In this document: positions 6,417 to 6,436 of the stretch, one piece after another | Position numbering within the stretch: the stretch's first letter is position 1 | Layout: the number at the start of each line of letters is the position of its first letter | Assembly: GCA_020056205.1 (NCBI GenBank) | Contig: JAGVIF010000290.1 | Span: forward strand, 1-6,436 | DNA from: Lentisphaeria bacterium | GTDB taxonomy: Bacteria; Verrucomicrobiota; Lentisphaeria; Victivallales; GWF2-50-93 | Direction of reading: 5' to 3' | Length of the DNA: 6,436 nt | Notes under the pieces: generated by a model | What the model was told of the DNA's origin: nothing | Database searches by the model: none | The model's input: only the letters and a program-made list of their open reading frames with translations | Program-made: the position numbers and the translations under genes

Positions 6417-6436
6417 GTTTGTAGTAGGCGAATTTA

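Overview
This window most likely comes from a member of the PVC group, with Lentisphaerota (Victivallales-like) the best guess and Verrucomicrobiota or Kiritimatiellota possible. The main clue is the short pseudopilin at the right end. It combines an [R/K][16 protein letters not shown] leader with an H-X9-DG motif near the C-terminus, a combination expanded in large numbers in those lineages. The large multi-domain glycoside hydrolase also fits a polysaccharide-degrading member of that group. This assignment is from motif recognition only; no database was searched.

All three supportable genes lie on the minus strand, so transcription reads from right to left. (1) Positions 5668-6399 hold a complete type II-secretion/type IV-pilin-like pseudopilin of 243 aa. 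(2) Positions 5508-5667 are a 160-bp intergenic gap with several small palindromes and one GC-rich segment that looks like a dispersed repeat. (3) Positions 3375-5495 hold a complete PHP-fold (DUF3604-like) putative metal-dependent hydrolase of about 706 aa. (4) Positions 3276-3374 are a short gap carrying a good ribosome binding site for the next gene. (5) Positions 1-3275 hold the first 1,091 codons of a very large exported clan GH-A (GH5-like) glycoside hydrolase. Its frame stays open to the left edge of the window, so its C-terminus lies outside. Half of the window is therefore one gene that an ORF finder requiring both start and stop would miss.

The genes may form a small carbohydrate-utilisation locus: an exported glycoside hydrolase with carbohydrate-binding-type domains, a PHP-type hydrolase with no visible export signal, and a pseudopilin of the kind often found beside sulfatase and glycosidase genes in these bacteria. 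Joint function is inferred from co-orientation and family knowledge only. Base composition differs strongly among the three: about 38-40% GC in sampled lines of the hydrolase gene, about 50% in the PHP gene and about 60% in the pseudopilin gene. The cluster may therefore have been assembled from parts of different origin.

I found no tRNA, rRNA, CRISPR array, insertion sequence or convincing rho-independent terminator. No wholly new system is evident. The items most worth a second look are the His-to-Gln change in the PHP metal motif, the possible one-base frameshift at the pseudopilin start, the palindromic repeat and the GC step.
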